Counted from the stretch's first letter, positions 1-6,032 are shown. The stretch is 7,561 nucleotides of DNA from Peptostreptococcaceae bacterium (GCA_016650135.1 JAENWH010000079.1:1-7561); one strand, 5' to 3'. A program made the numbers and translations. Notes: a model not told the origin generated them from the sequence alone.

Positions 1-11
1 AGGATTATTAA

Positions 12-27
12 GTTTTGATATCAAAAC
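12..27. promoter_or_regulatory. 16-bp perfect palindrome upstream of the methyltransferase operon
   Basis: GTTTTGATATCAAAAC is a perfect 16-bp palindrome with no spacer, about 108 bases before the methyltransferase ATG. Self-complementary sites of this type often bind dimeric repressors, and modification genes are often controlled that way. No regulator gene is visible beside it. It could also belong to a gene left of the window. No convincing -35/-10 pair was found in the AT-rich 60-119 stretch between it and the gene. Confidence 0.3.
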
Positions 28-125
28 CTTGTAGTGAGGGGATTCACAGTGAAAATGTGTCAATAAGAACCTAAATTACACAAAATATTTTAAAATGACA
101 TAAATAATACTAATAATTTTTGATT

Positions 126-130
126 GGAGA
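126..130 (+). promoter_or_regulatory. Ribosome binding site that fixes the methyltransferase start
   Basis: GGAGA lies four bases before ATG 135. The in-frame TTG at 120 lies upstream of this site and has no Shine-Dalgarno sequence of its own. The ATG at 135 is therefore the more likely start, and the protein is 362 residues long. Confidence 0.6.
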
Positions 131-134
131 ATCT

Positions 135-1223
135 ATGGCAAACGTCAATCTATCAAATGCTAAAAAGGCAAAAAATGATGAATTTTACACGCAATACTAC
201 GATATAGAAAAAGAAATCTCTGCGTATATAGAATACAATCCAAATGTGTTTCGCAATAAGACAGTATTACTACCTTGTGATGATCCAGAGTGGAGCAACT
301 TCACAAAGTACTTTGCACAGAATTTTGTTCAGTTTGGACTAAAAAAGTTAATTAGTACAAGCTATGCTGTAGGAAGTAAAAAGTATAAAGCAGACTATCA
401 GCCAACTCTGTTTGAGTCACTTGATCCTCAATATGATGAAATCAAGACAAAAAGAAACGGTAAGATATTTATCTTGGAGCATGATAGTACTAGAAATGGC
501 AAAATTGATATCAATGATCTTGAATGGCACTATCTGAAAGGTGATGGTGACTTTATGAGTGATGAAGTTAAAAAGCTACGAGAAGAAGCAGATCTAGTAA
601 TTACAAATCCTCCTTTCTCATTATTCCGAGAGTTTTTAGCGTGGATAGTTCAGGCGGGAAAAGAATTCATTATTATTGGAAATATGAATGCAATAACCTA
701 CAAGGAAGTCTTTCCCTTAATTAAAAACAATAAACTATGGTTAGGCCCCACCATTTCCAGTGGTGATAGAGAATTTCAAGTTCCTAGAGATTATCCAGTG
801 CAAGCTGCTGGATGGAGAAGAGACGAAAAGGGAAACTTGTTTTTACGCATAAAGGGCGTTAGGTGGTTCACCAATCTTGACCACGGAAGAAGACATAAAC
901 CTCTGCCTCTCATGACGATAGCTGATAATCTGAAATTCAACAAAAAACTAGCGGGCAAAGAATATTGTAAATACGACAACTATGATGCCATTGAAGTTCC
1001 TTATACTAATGCTATTCCTTCTGATTATGAAGGAATGATGGGAGTTCCTATTAGCTTCCTTGATAAATACTGTCCTGAACAGTTTGAGATATTTGGGGCT
1101 ACCGAAAGCGAAGGTCGTGGATTTTCTAATGGTCTCTGGGATCAAGCAAGTAAAACTTCTCAACCTTTGATAAACAATGAGAGAAAATATAAACGCATTT
1201 TTATTAAACAAAAGAGGTTTTAA
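135..1223 (+). CDS. EcoRI-family adenine-specific DNA methyltransferase
   Basis: This is probably an S-adenosylmethionine-dependent N6-adenine DNA methyltransferase acting in the cytoplasm, of the EcoRI modification-methylase family. The amino-transfer motif NPPF lies at residues 158-161 of the 362-residue product, in the context [15 protein letters not shown]. The N-terminal part carries FYTQYYDIE (about 17-25) and the acidic CDDPEWSNF block (about 48-56), which in this family stands near the cofactor pocket. The length is slightly above that of the EcoRI enzyme itself, and no frameshift is seen. The gene is followed after 2 bases by a DUF262-HNH nuclease gene with its own AGAGG site, so the two should be co-transcribed. 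Family membership does not prove GAATTC specificity. GAATTC occurs inside this gene (663-668) and at 3653, 5396 and 5527, so self-protection would be needed if that were the target. The family call is firm; the recognition site is unknown. Confidence 0.9.
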   Translation: MANVNLSNAKKAKNDEFYTQYYDIEKEISAYIEYNPNVFRNKTVLLPCDDPEWSNFTKYFAQNFVQFGLKKLISTSYAVGSKKYKADYQPTLFESLDPQYDEIKTKRNGKIFILEHDSTRNGKIDINDLEWHYLKGDGDFMSDEVKKLREEADLVITNPPFSLFREFLAWIVQAGKEFIIIGNMNAITYKEVFPLIKNNKLWLGPTISSGDREFQVPRDYPVQAAGWRRDEKGNLFLRIKGVRWFTNLDHGRRHKPLPLMTIADNLKFNKKLAGKEYCKYDNYDAIEVPYTNAIPSDYEGMMGVPISFLDKYCPEQFEIFGATESEGRGFSNGLWDQASKTSQPLINNERKYKRIFIKQKRF

Positions 1224-1225
1224 CT

Positions 1226-2389
1226 ATGAAAACTACATTACACACTGACATAACCGTAAATGATATCTGTGATGGATTTGTCTATAATGTACTCGAAGGC
1301 AAGGGGCTGTTTGGTTTGTCAGGAAAGTTAACAATCCAACCAGAATACCAGCGTAATTATATTTATGCCGACGGGGAGAAGGACGTTGCCGTCATTGAAT
1401 CAATTCTAAAAGGCTACCCAATCGGTTTGATCTATTTTAACAAAGTAAGTAATGATAATCTGGAAGTTTTGGACGGACAACAGCGTATCACTAGTTTTGG
1501 ACGGTATGTTACAGAAAAGTTTGCTATCAAAGACGAAAATGGGATGGAGCAGTATTTTAGTGGTATTGCAGCCGACAAAAAATCCAAGATATTAGAGACG
1601 AAACTACTCATTTACGAATGTGAGGGAACTGAAAGTGAGATTAAAGAATGGTTCAAAACAATCAACATTGCGGGTGTCCCTCTTAATGACCAGGAGCTAC
1701 TCAATGCTGTGTATTCTGGGCCATTTGTTACTTTAGGCAAGGAAGAATTTAGTAATAGCCAAAACTCAAATATACAGAAATGGAGCGCATATATCAAAGG
1801 GAGTGCAAACCGTCAAGATTTTTTAAGGTGTGCTCTTGGCTGGGTGAGCAAAGGAAATATTGGTGACTATATGAGTATGCATCGATATGACGATAACATT
1901 AATGAACTTAGAACATATTTCAACACTGTTATTGATTGGGTATCGAGTGTTTTTATTGATGTAGAAAGCGAAATGCGAGGATTGGAATGGGGCAACCTTT
2001 ATGAGAAATATCATAAAACTGCATACAGCCCTCAAAAGGTATCTGAGCAGGTAAGAAAACTATATAGTGATCCATACATCAAAACCAGAAAAGGAATCTT
2101 TGAATATATTCTTGGAGGATTAACAAATACAAGTTTACTTACTGTTCGAGTATTTGACGATGCAACAAAGAATGCTGTATATGCAAAGCAAACTAAGGAC
2201 GCTGAAAAGAATGGACATTCAAATTGTCCACTTTGTTCAATAGGTCATGATGCAAATAAAAATAATATTTGGAAATTGAAAGAAATGGATGCTGATCATG
2301 TAGCAGCTTGGAGCAAGGGTGGTGTTACAAATATGAGTAACTGTCAAATGTTGTGTACGACACATAATAGAGCAAAAGGAAATCGTTAA
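1226..2389 (+). CDS. DUF262 protein with C-terminal HNH endonuclease domain
   Basis: The protein of 387 residues joins two recognisable parts. Residues about 1-230 are a DUF262 (GmrS/ParB-like) domain, shown by [10 protein letters not shown] (38-47) and the signature DGQQR (83-87), which in relatives takes part in nucleotide binding and control of cleavage. Residues 334-387 are a compact HNH nuclease: CPLC (C334, C337), the D-H pair at 357-358, N372, then C377-x2-H380-N381. The two Cys pairs or Cys/His pair should hold a structural zinc, and H358 is the likely general base. The HNH is the short classical type, not the DUF1524 version of GmrSD and SspE. AGAGG lies eight bases before ATG 1226. 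Being in one operon with an adenine methyltransferase, it is probably the cutting partner of a restriction system, either held off by, or guided by, the methyl mark. Which of these is true cannot be told from sequence. Confidence 0.88.
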   Translation: MKTTLHTDITVNDICDGFVYNVLEGKGLFGLSGKLTIQPEYQRNYIYADGEKDVAVIESILKGYPIGLIYFNKVSNDNLEVLDGQQRITSFGRYVTEKFAIKDENGMEQYFSGIAADKKSKILETKLLIYECEGTESEIKEWFKTINIAGVPLNDQELLNAVYSGPFVTLGKEEFSNSQNSNIQKWSAYIKGSANRQDFLRCALGWVSKGNIGDYMSMHRYDDNINELRTYFNTVIDWVSSVFIDVESEMRGLEWGNLYEKYHKTAYSPQKVSEQVRKLYSDPYIKTRKGIFEYILGGLTNTSLLTVRVFDDATKNAVYAKQTKDAEKNGHSNCPLCSIGHDANKNNIWKLKEMDADHVAAWSKGGVTNMSNCQMLCTTHNRAKGNR

Positions 2390-2428
2390 TTTAAAAAAAC
2401 ACTTCTTTGCACAGTTATGTAATAACCA

Positions 2429-2488
2429 TTGCTATCAGGACAGGCTATCAGACACAAGAGAAGCCCCGCTACGGGGTTTTGATAGCAA
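2429..2488. repeat. Nested inverted repeats around the operon terminator
   Basis: TTGCTATCA (2429-2437) is complementary to TGATAGCAA (2480-2488). A second GCTATCA at 2444-2450 could pair with the same right arm. The shorter hairpin 2461-2479 lies inside. In RNA the left copies could compete for one partner, giving two alternative outer stems around the terminator. The complementarity is plain; any function is inference. Confidence 0.4.
2461..2480 (+). terminator. Rho-independent-type terminator after the methyltransferase/HNH operon
   Basis: The arms AAGCCCCG and CGGGGTTT pair with one G-U across a three-base CTA loop, and the stem runs into a short T run (2477-2480). It lies about 70 bases after the HNH stop codon. 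The T run is short, so termination may be partial. Read on the minus strand it could also stop transcripts from the convergent lipoprotein gene, but the bases following it there are less T-rich. Confidence 0.65.
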
Positions 2489-2595
2489 AGTTATATAATC
2501 TGTCACTTGAAAGAATTAAACGCTACAAGTCCAATTTTACGACATACCAATAGAACAAGCCAACTTTATCATAGTTTAGGGAATATTGGTTAGTA

Positions 2596-3105
2596 TCACC
2601 AACTATCAGTTTTTGCGTTCAAGGATTCCTCAAGGTCTTTTACCATTGCTTTCCAAGATAATTGGACTTTTTCCATTATAGCATCGGTTAAAATAGGTTT
2701 ACCAGTTCTCTTAAATTCATAATCGGCAAATTCAGCGGAGACATCACCAAAAGAAATTCTTAATTTCCCACTTTTAATTTCTATTGTCATAACTGTGGTA
2801 ATATCAACAATGGCTATTCCCATCAGTCCAGTGCGAATAGATTCCGAAAATTTTCCTTTTATTACACCTGCTTCTTTATCTTGATATTGAATGACATAAT
2901 CAGCTCGATTAAAGGCTGAAACAGCCCATAAATTAGATTTAATAAATAAATCATCTGCTGAGGAACCTTCTACTTCTAAAACTTTAGACATCTGTAATAA
3001 TTCTTGATTTGCCTGAGGCATGGTAGCACAACTTTGGAACAAGACTGTGACAAGTAAGATAGTAACGACAATAAAAATTTGCTTTTTTATCCAAGAAATT
3101 TTCAT
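2596..3105 (-). CDS. Small lipoprotein, DUF4468-like
   Basis: The product of 169 residues starts with a lipoprotein signal peptide: MKISWIKKQ, a hydrophobic stretch (about 10-23), then LFQSC with C26 as the lipidation site. The lipobox is relaxed (F at -3, Q at -2), as often in spirochaetes. The mature part contains VEGSSADDLFIKSNLWAVSAF and a later VIQYQDKEAGVIKGK block, which resemble DUF4468 (TBP-like fold), a family of unknown function in cell-envelope proteins. The start at 3105 is chosen because AGGAG (3111-3115, complement) lies five bases before it and it begins exactly at the signal peptide. An upstream in-frame ATG at 3171 would add 22 residues and spoil the signal sequence. The gene stands alone and converges on the methyltransferase operon. 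It may be cargo of the same element. The lipoprotein call is strong, the DUF4468 match moderate. Confidence 0.75.
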   Translation of the reverse strand: MKISWIKKQIFIVVTILLVTVLFQSCATMPQANQELLQMSKVLEVEGSSADDLFIKSNLWAVSAFNRADYVIQYQDKEAGVIKGKFSESIRTGLMGIAIVDITTVMTIEIKSGKLRISFGDVSAEFADYEFKRTGKPILTDAIMEKVQLSWKAMVKDLEESLNAKTDSW

Positions 3106-3495
3106 AAACACTCCTAAAAGAGATATATAATTCTCTAATAGCTTAATCCCATAATCAATCAAACACAACATAAAGTAAGTTATTTCTTTATCTTAAATAG
3201 TTTTTCTCATTCTCATATTAATTAGTCGCTGTAAGGCTTAATTCTGAGAAATTATCAAAAAAATGTTTCCGTTTTTGTGTGATCTTTAACGGTTTTCATA
3301 GTGCCCTCTAATTTTTTAGGGAATGCCATTTTACCGACTGTTTATTGTTACTGTTATTGTTACTGTTAAGGGTAACAATACTAGATACAGCAAAATACAA
3401 AGAGATATAAGACTTGCAATAAATACATTATTGATATAGAATTATAGGCATAATGAAATACGTTAGTAAACAGTCAAAAACACTAGAGTACACTA
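3106..3495. other. Gene-free element end with repeats
   Basis: No credible gene was found in these 390 bases. The stretch holds the 5' region of the lipoprotein gene (no clear -35/-10 pair), weak short inverted repeats such as CCGTT/AACGG near 3269-3293, and the ACTGTT repeat cluster described separately. It ends where the tRNA-Val fragment begins. The layout fits the non-coding terminal segment of an integrated element. Confidence 0.45.
3336..3379. repeat. ACTGTT direct repeats, possible integrase arm sites
   Basis: ACTGTT occurs at 3337-3342, 3350-3355 and 3362-3367. The last two are part of a perfect 12-bp tandem repeat, TTGTTACTGTTA, at 3345-3356 and 3357-3368. TTGTTAC (3357-3363) is also complementary to GTAACAA (3372-3378). 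A further inverted copy, AACAGT, lies at 3469-3474 within TAAACAGTC (3467-3475), the exact reverse complement of GACTGTTTA (3336-3344). Sets of short direct repeats 100-200 bases from a core site are typical arm-type binding sites of tyrosine integrases. The repeats are certain; the role is inferred from the neighbouring tRNA fragment. Confidence 0.5.
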
Positions 3496-3537
3496 TTCAC
3501 ACGGTAGAAGTCGTTGGTTCAATCCCAATCGCGCCCA
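3496..3537 (+). pseudogene. 3' half of tRNA-Val(CAC): probable attachment site (attR)
   Basis: These 42 bases fold as nucleotides 32-73 of a tRNA. The anticodon loop is TTCACAC (3496-3502, anticodon CAC), the 3' anticodon-stem strand GGTAG, and the variable loop AAGTC. The T arm is GTTGG/CCAAT around TTCAATC, followed by acceptor strand CGCGCCC and discriminator A. CCA is not encoded. The expected 5' anticodon strand CTACC is absent (CACTA is found instead), and no D arm or 5' acceptor strand GGGCGCG lies upstream, so this is not a working tRNA gene. A break at the anticodon loop with an intact 3' end is the usual footprint of tyrosine-integrase insertion into a tRNA gene. The intact tRNA and integrase gene would be at the other element end, left of the window. 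Plain decay of a duplicated tRNA is the alternative. Confidence 0.75.
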
Positions 3538-3566
3538 ATAATTAAATCCTTTCATTACTGAAAGAC

Positions 3567-3601
3567 AAAAGCCATCCTCGAAGCAAACGAGAATGGCTTT
3601 T
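3567..3601 (+). terminator. Strong terminator hairpin downstream of the tRNA-Val fragment
   Basis: AAAAGCCATCCTCG (3567-3580) pairs with CGAGAATGGCTTTT (3588-3601) with a single C/A mismatch and a seven-base loop; more T-rich sequence follows (3601-3610). It lies 29 bases after the tRNA discriminator base, where the native tRNA-Val terminator would be. This supports the view that the sequence right of 3537 is the original chromosomal flank. On the minus strand the A-rich left arm could also end the 3638-3799 transcript. Confidence 0.8.
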
Positions 3602-3637
3602 ATTGTTTTTATGAGGGTTTATACCTTTTATGTACAT

Positions 3638-3799
3638 TCAATTTTTACAATGGAATTCTGGGTTCGATTCAGTTAAACAGTAACCGCCAAGCATGATCTT
3701 ACCTTGTTCCGCTAATAAGAAAGCCTTTTCCGATGGATAGCCATTTGAAATTCCCACTGTATTCGAAGAGTCATATTTAGGACATATTCTTTTTGCCAT
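3638..3799 (-). pseudogene. Decayed small zinc-ribbon-like protein
   Basis: The reading frame of 53 residues begins MAKRICPKYDSSNTVGIS, continues GYPSEKAFLLAEQGKIMLGG and ends NPEFHCKN before TGA. The order CPxC, GYP, GKIxLGG, PExxC and a final CxxC is how I remember a family of very small zinc-ribbon proteins. Here the second Cys of the first knuckle is Tyr (C6-P-K-Y9, one base from Cys), and the TGA stands exactly where the last Cys of HCKNC would be. Two of four expected metal ligands are therefore missing, one in each knuckle, which suggests a decaying gene. It follows the 274-residue gene by 17 bases on the same strand and may once have shared its transcript. A weak GAGAG site lies seven bases before the start. 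The family identity rests on memory of its pattern and is uncertain. Confidence 0.45.
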
Positions 3800-3816
3800 A
3801 CCGTTACTCTCTATCC

Positions 3817-4641
3817 TTAATATTTATTTGGAAGTTTCTCTTTTCCCAATAACCACAAATATTTGTCAATCTCCTTCACCGAATAAGTTTCTAGATTATA
3901 GTACTCTCTGAACCTCTTAAGTATGTCATTGAAACTGATATAATCTTTTAGGTCCTCTGTTTTGAACATATAAAAGTTATCATGGTCTCTAAGATGTTTT
4001 AATACCTTGTCTATATAGCTGTCATAAATAGGGTAGACTAGTGGCTTATGACGACTGCAATATTTCGTAGCAAAGGAATAGAGTTTTCTTACTTTGCCAT
4101 TATCCATAGTTACTTTTGCTATTTCCTCTACCAAAGAAATATCTTTAGCATAGAGTTTTTTATCTATATCCAGAGTAATAATGTGTTGTGCAACTGTGTA
4201 AGGATAGAATATGTTTGTACTGTAGAAAGCATTGAGGGAAATTACTTTAATGAGCACTTCATCAATTTCTGTGTTATTGGGATAGGTTTTGAGGAATAAA
4301 TTATCAAATGCCCTCTCATGAATAGTAACACTTTCAAGATTATTCCATTTCCTTAAATATTCCTGTAGCTCATTTTCGTTAGGATTCAGAATTGTGGTTT
4401 TGGTCAAATGGGTTCCTTTGTGGTTGTGTGCACTTCTGTTTCTATTGTTTTGTTCATGATTATTTTTATTCAAAGACAACGCCTTACTGTTTAAAAGGTT
4501 ATCAACTCCACCATAAGTTTTGTCGATATACTCTTTCAGCAAACTTATAGACTGCAAGTAGCCATATGAGTCGTTGCTAGGTTTTTTCACTTTTCGAACA
4601 GTAGCCAGATACTCCTCAAGTTTTTCCCTACAGAGTGTCAT
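3817..4641 (-). CDS. Conserved-looking hypothetical protein, 274 residues
   Basis: I do not recognise a named family. The protein has two parts. An N-terminal helical segment (about 1-50) leads to an Asn/His-rich linker (about 57-76). A longer mixed domain (about 85-270) follows, containing LNAFYSTNIFYPYTVAQHII (137-156) and SFATKYCSRHKPLVYPIYDS (189-208). The FATKYCxxHxPxxYPIYDSYID pattern faintly recalls helix-hairpin-helix DNA glycosylase-like hypothetical proteins, but no catalytic Lys/Asp pair can be assigned with confidence. There is no signal peptide or membrane segment, so it should be cytoplasmic. Its ATG overlaps the TGA of the preceding 57-residue ORF as ATGA. It has no strong Shine-Dalgarno site of its own, so its translation probably depends on that upstream ORF. 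An intact frame beside decayed genes suggests it is still under selection. Confidence 0.7.
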   Translation of the reverse strand: MTLCREKLEEYLATVRKVKKPSNDSYGYLQSISLLKEYIDKTYGGVDNLLNSKALSLNKNNHEQNNRNRSAHNHKGTHLTKTTILNPNENELQEYLRKWNNLESVTIHERAFDNLFLKTYPNNTEIDEVLIKVISLNAFYSTNIFYPYTVAQHIITLDIDKKLYAKDISLVEEIAKVTMDNGKVRKLYSFATKYCSRHKPLVYPIYDSYIDKVLKHLRDHDNFYMFKTEDLKDYISFNDILKRFREYYNLETYSVKEIDKYLWLLGKEKLPNKY

Positions 4642-4811
4642 TGTATGTTCACTTTTAAATGCATCAAAAAACTAATACCAATATTATGTCGATGGATATA
4701 GAAAGTATTACTCAAGATTAGAGATTTTGATTTAAGCTGAGCATACTCAGTTTCAAGATGGGTTCGAAAGTTTTTTCTTAGAAACTCAACCAATAACTCT
4801 TCATTGATCAT
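4638..4811 (-). CDS. Small hypothetical protein coupled to the 274-residue gene
   Basis: This 57-residue frame (MINEELLVEFLRKNF at its N-terminus, then a basic region, ending HLKVNIQ) has no recognised domain. Two points support it as a real gene. Its TGA overlaps the ATG of the next gene by four bases (ATGA), the classical arrangement for translational coupling. A good AGGAGAG site (complement of 4823-4829) lies upstream, while the downstream gene lacks one. The spacing to ATG 4811 is long, 11 bases; an ATT codon at 4817 would be better spaced but is a rare start. It could instead be a leader peptide serving only to deliver ribosomes, or the broken N-terminus of a longer protein. The C-terminal ISFLMHLKVN segment looks unlike a folded domain. 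Confidence 0.45.
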   Translation of the reverse strand: MINEELLVEFLRKNFRTHLETEYAQLKSKSLILSNTFYIHRHNIGISFLMHLKVNIQ

Positions 4812-4870
4812 AGGAATTTAATCTCTCCTGATGATTGTAACTATAGCACAATATGAAGTGACAATTAACA

Positions 4871-4993
4871 TCAATACCACACAACAGCCGGTCATACTAC
4901 CTGGAGAGTCTTGAAAAGGGAATCGATCTAGTTATCAATATGGCTAGATACTTCGAAGGTCCAAACAATTACAATATGACTCTACACATTTGA
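4871..4993 (+). pseudogene. N-terminal remnant of an IclR-type regulator
   Basis: The open frame ending at TGA 4991-4993 reads RSYYLESLEKGIDLVINMAR and continues with YFEGPNNYNMTLHI. The SLEKGxxLVxxxA...MTL pattern matches the first helix and approach to the recognition helix of IclR-family transcription regulators. There is no ATG, GTG or TTG start in frame before it, and a TGA closes the frame upstream at 4859-4861. The rest of the DNA-binding domain and the effector domain (normally about 250 residues in all) are absent. It is therefore a leftover piece of a lost gene, cut at both ends. The match is short and made by eye. Confidence 0.45.
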
Positions 4994-4999
4994 TTCCTA

Positions 5000-5413
5000 T
5001 TAGCTTGAAACTGATTCCCCGACGTACCACCTTACAAACGTATCTCGATCAAAAGCAACCCAATCGCCGATGGCCAGAGTGGGGATAACTTCTGGGCAAT
5101 TTTCAATGAATTGGATCAACCCCAATAAATCGAAACCGAACATATCAGCCACCTCCTTTATGGTCAATATTCTCATTTGGTCCAGAAATGCAGGGAAGGG
5201 TTTACTTGGTCTGAGCGCTTTATGATTGGTATGCGTAAGTCTAGCAATTGCATTCTCCCAGGCTTGTCTATCCAAATCTGTTAGGGGACCACCACCGAGT
5301 AATTCCAATGGCTTCTCTGTTGCTGCATCGCATAAAATCTGAAGTTCCTTCTGTACCTGTTCGTCCAACAGTTGGTTAAGAGTCCCTCTGGAAATGAATT
5401 CGATTGGTTTCAT
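5000..5413 (-). CDS. Excisionase/MerR-type winged-helix DNA-binding protein
   Basis: The product of 137 residues has an N-terminal part (about 1-78) with no recognised domain, rich in helices. The C-terminal part (about 80-132) follows the pattern of excisionase-type winged helix-turn-helix proteins: ILTIKEVADMFGFD, a second helix LIQFIENC, then the wing IPTLAIGDWVAFDRDTFVRWY. In relatives this domain binds DNA directly and serves as excisionase or local regulator. The start at 5413 is preferred over an in-frame TTG at 5452 because AAGGTG lies seven bases before it. The GC content is visibly higher than in the flanking genes, suggesting a separate origin. The XRE regulator gene lies upstream on the same strand, 117 bases away. 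Inverted CTTGCCT/AGGCAAG arms next to the ribosome binding site suggest self-control. It lies across the tRNA fragment from the methyltransferase element, so it is probably not that element's excisionase. Confidence 0.65.
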   Translation of the reverse strand: MKPIEFISRGTLNQLLDEQVQKELQILCDAATEKPLELLGGGPLTDLDRQAWENAIARLTHTNHKALRPSKPFPAFLDQMRILTIKEVADMFGFDLLGLIQFIENCPEVIPTLAIGDWVAFDRDTFVRWYVGESVSS

Positions 5414-5422
5414 GGATTGCAC

Positions 5423-5453
5423 CTTGCCTATAACGTATATAGATGAAGGCAAG
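5423..5453. promoter_or_regulatory. Inverted repeat at the start of the winged-helix gene
   Basis: CTTGCCT (5423-5429) is the reverse complement of AGGCAAG (5447-5453), with a 17-base AT-rich spacer that could hold a promoter element. The left arm overlaps the AAGGTG ribosome binding site of the minus-strand gene starting at 5413. The two half-sites are 24 bp apart centre to centre, roughly two and a quarter turns of B-DNA, so a dimer bound to one face is possible. This makes it a candidate operator for that gene's product or for the XRE regulator. Confidence 0.4.
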
Positions 5454-5482
5454 AAATACCCTGTTTCACTTCAGGCATATTA

Positions 5483-5521
5483 CAAAAAAAGAAACATAGT
5501 GGACATTGATTTCTTTTCTTG
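5483..5521 (-). terminator. Long inverted repeat between the two regulator genes
   Basis: Read on the minus strand, CAAGAAAAGAAA pairs with TTTCTTTTTTTG over 12 positions with a single G-U, around a 15-base loop. The right arm is T-rich and lies just after the XRE gene stop (5531), so it can act as that gene's terminator. The stem is almost all A-T and therefore weak, so an operator or mRNA-stability role is also possible. Confidence 0.4.
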
Positions 5522-5530
5522 AAAGAGAAT

Positions 5531-6019
5531 TCATAAGGTTGCCTCCTGTATGTTTTGTGGAATTTTGTTTGCTAATGTTAAAAACGAAGAGACTGATATG
5601 TTATAAGCTTTGCAGTAGACTTCTAGGGTTAATAGAGTTGGGTAGCTTTGATACCGTTCATTTTCACGTAAACTTATCGAACTTAATTGGAACTGAGTTA
5701 ACTTTGCCAAATCGGACTGTGATAGCCCTTTTTGAAGACGAATAGTCTTTAAGGTTGAGGATATCTCAGTAGGAGTAATTTGTACGGAATGATAGTCTGT
5801 TTTATGAAGTTTCCTTGTTTCAGTAAACTCTACAAACTGAATAGCAGTAATTTTAAGGGCTTCAGATATCTTAAGGACGGTATTCACACAAGGATTCCAA
5901 CTAGCACTCTTAAGTATCTGATCAAGCCAACGTTCAGAAATACTGGTTTGATTGACAAGAGTTTTTATAGAAATTTGTTTTTCTTCCATTAACAAAGAAA
6001 GCGCAGTTTGGTATTGCAA
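5531..6019 (-). CDS. Regulator with two XRE-type helix-turn-helix domains
   Basis: The product of 162 residues contains two Cro/C1-type DNA-binding domains in series. The N-terminal one (about 4-65) is diverged: ALSLLMEEKQISIKTLVNQTSISERWLDQIL. The C-terminal one (about 88-150) is close to the family pattern: LKTIRLQKGLSQSDLAKLTQFQLSSISLRENE. No peptidase or sensor domain is attached. Translation most likely starts at TTG 6019, eight bases after AGGAG (complement of 6028-6032); an out-of-frame ATG at 6024 is only three bases from that site and opens an 11-codon frame. The gene is followed by the winged-helix gene on the same strand. A perfect 8-bp inverted repeat overlaps its ribosome binding site, so it probably represses itself. 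Pairs of small regulators like this usually belong to phages or conjugative elements. Confidence 0.82.
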   Translation of the reverse strand: MQYQTALSLLMEEKQISIKTLVNQTSISERWLDQILKSASWNPCVNTVLKISEALKITAIQFVEFTETRKLHKTDYHSVQITPTEISSTLKTIRLQKGLSQSDLAKLTQFQLSSISLRENERYQSYPTLLTLEVYCKAYNISVSSFLTLANKIPQNIQEATL

Positions 6020-6027
6020 AGCATTTT

Positions 6028-6032
6028 CTCCT
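6028..6032 (-). promoter_or_regulatory. Ribosome binding site that decides the TTG start of the XRE gene
   Basis: AGGAG on the minus strand stands eight bases before TTG 6019. An ATG at 6024 is out of frame and only three bases away, too close for normal initiation. The site also forms one edge of the inverted repeat at 6030-6055. Confidence 0.6.

Noticed and set aside
120..134. TTG at 120 as the methyltransferase start
   Set aside because: It lies upstream of the GGAGA site, which is correctly placed only for ATG 135.
3106..3171. Upstream ATG at 3171 for the lipoprotein
   Set aside because: It would put 22 residues before the signal peptide. ATG 3105 has AGGAG at five bases.
3336..3379. 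ACTGTT repeats as a CRISPR array
   Set aside because: The units are only 12 bp, directly adjacent, with no unique spacers.
3323..3439. Plus-strand ORF of 38 codons with a hydrophobic VTVIVTV stretch
   Set aside because: The hydrophobic run is only the translation of the TTGTTACTGTTA repeats, and the AGGG site is too close to the ATG.
4048..4299. Plus-strand ORF of 83 codons
   Set aside because: It is the opposite-strand reading of the 274-residue gene and has no ribosome binding site or recognisable motif.
5527..5532. GAATTC sites as evidence of the methyltransferase specificity
   Set aside because: At least four occur in the window, so there is no avoidance signal, and sequence family alone does not give the recognition site.
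5506..5745. Plus-strand ORF of 79 codons
   Set aside because: It lies opposite the well-supported double-XRE gene and has no domain pattern or ribosome binding site.
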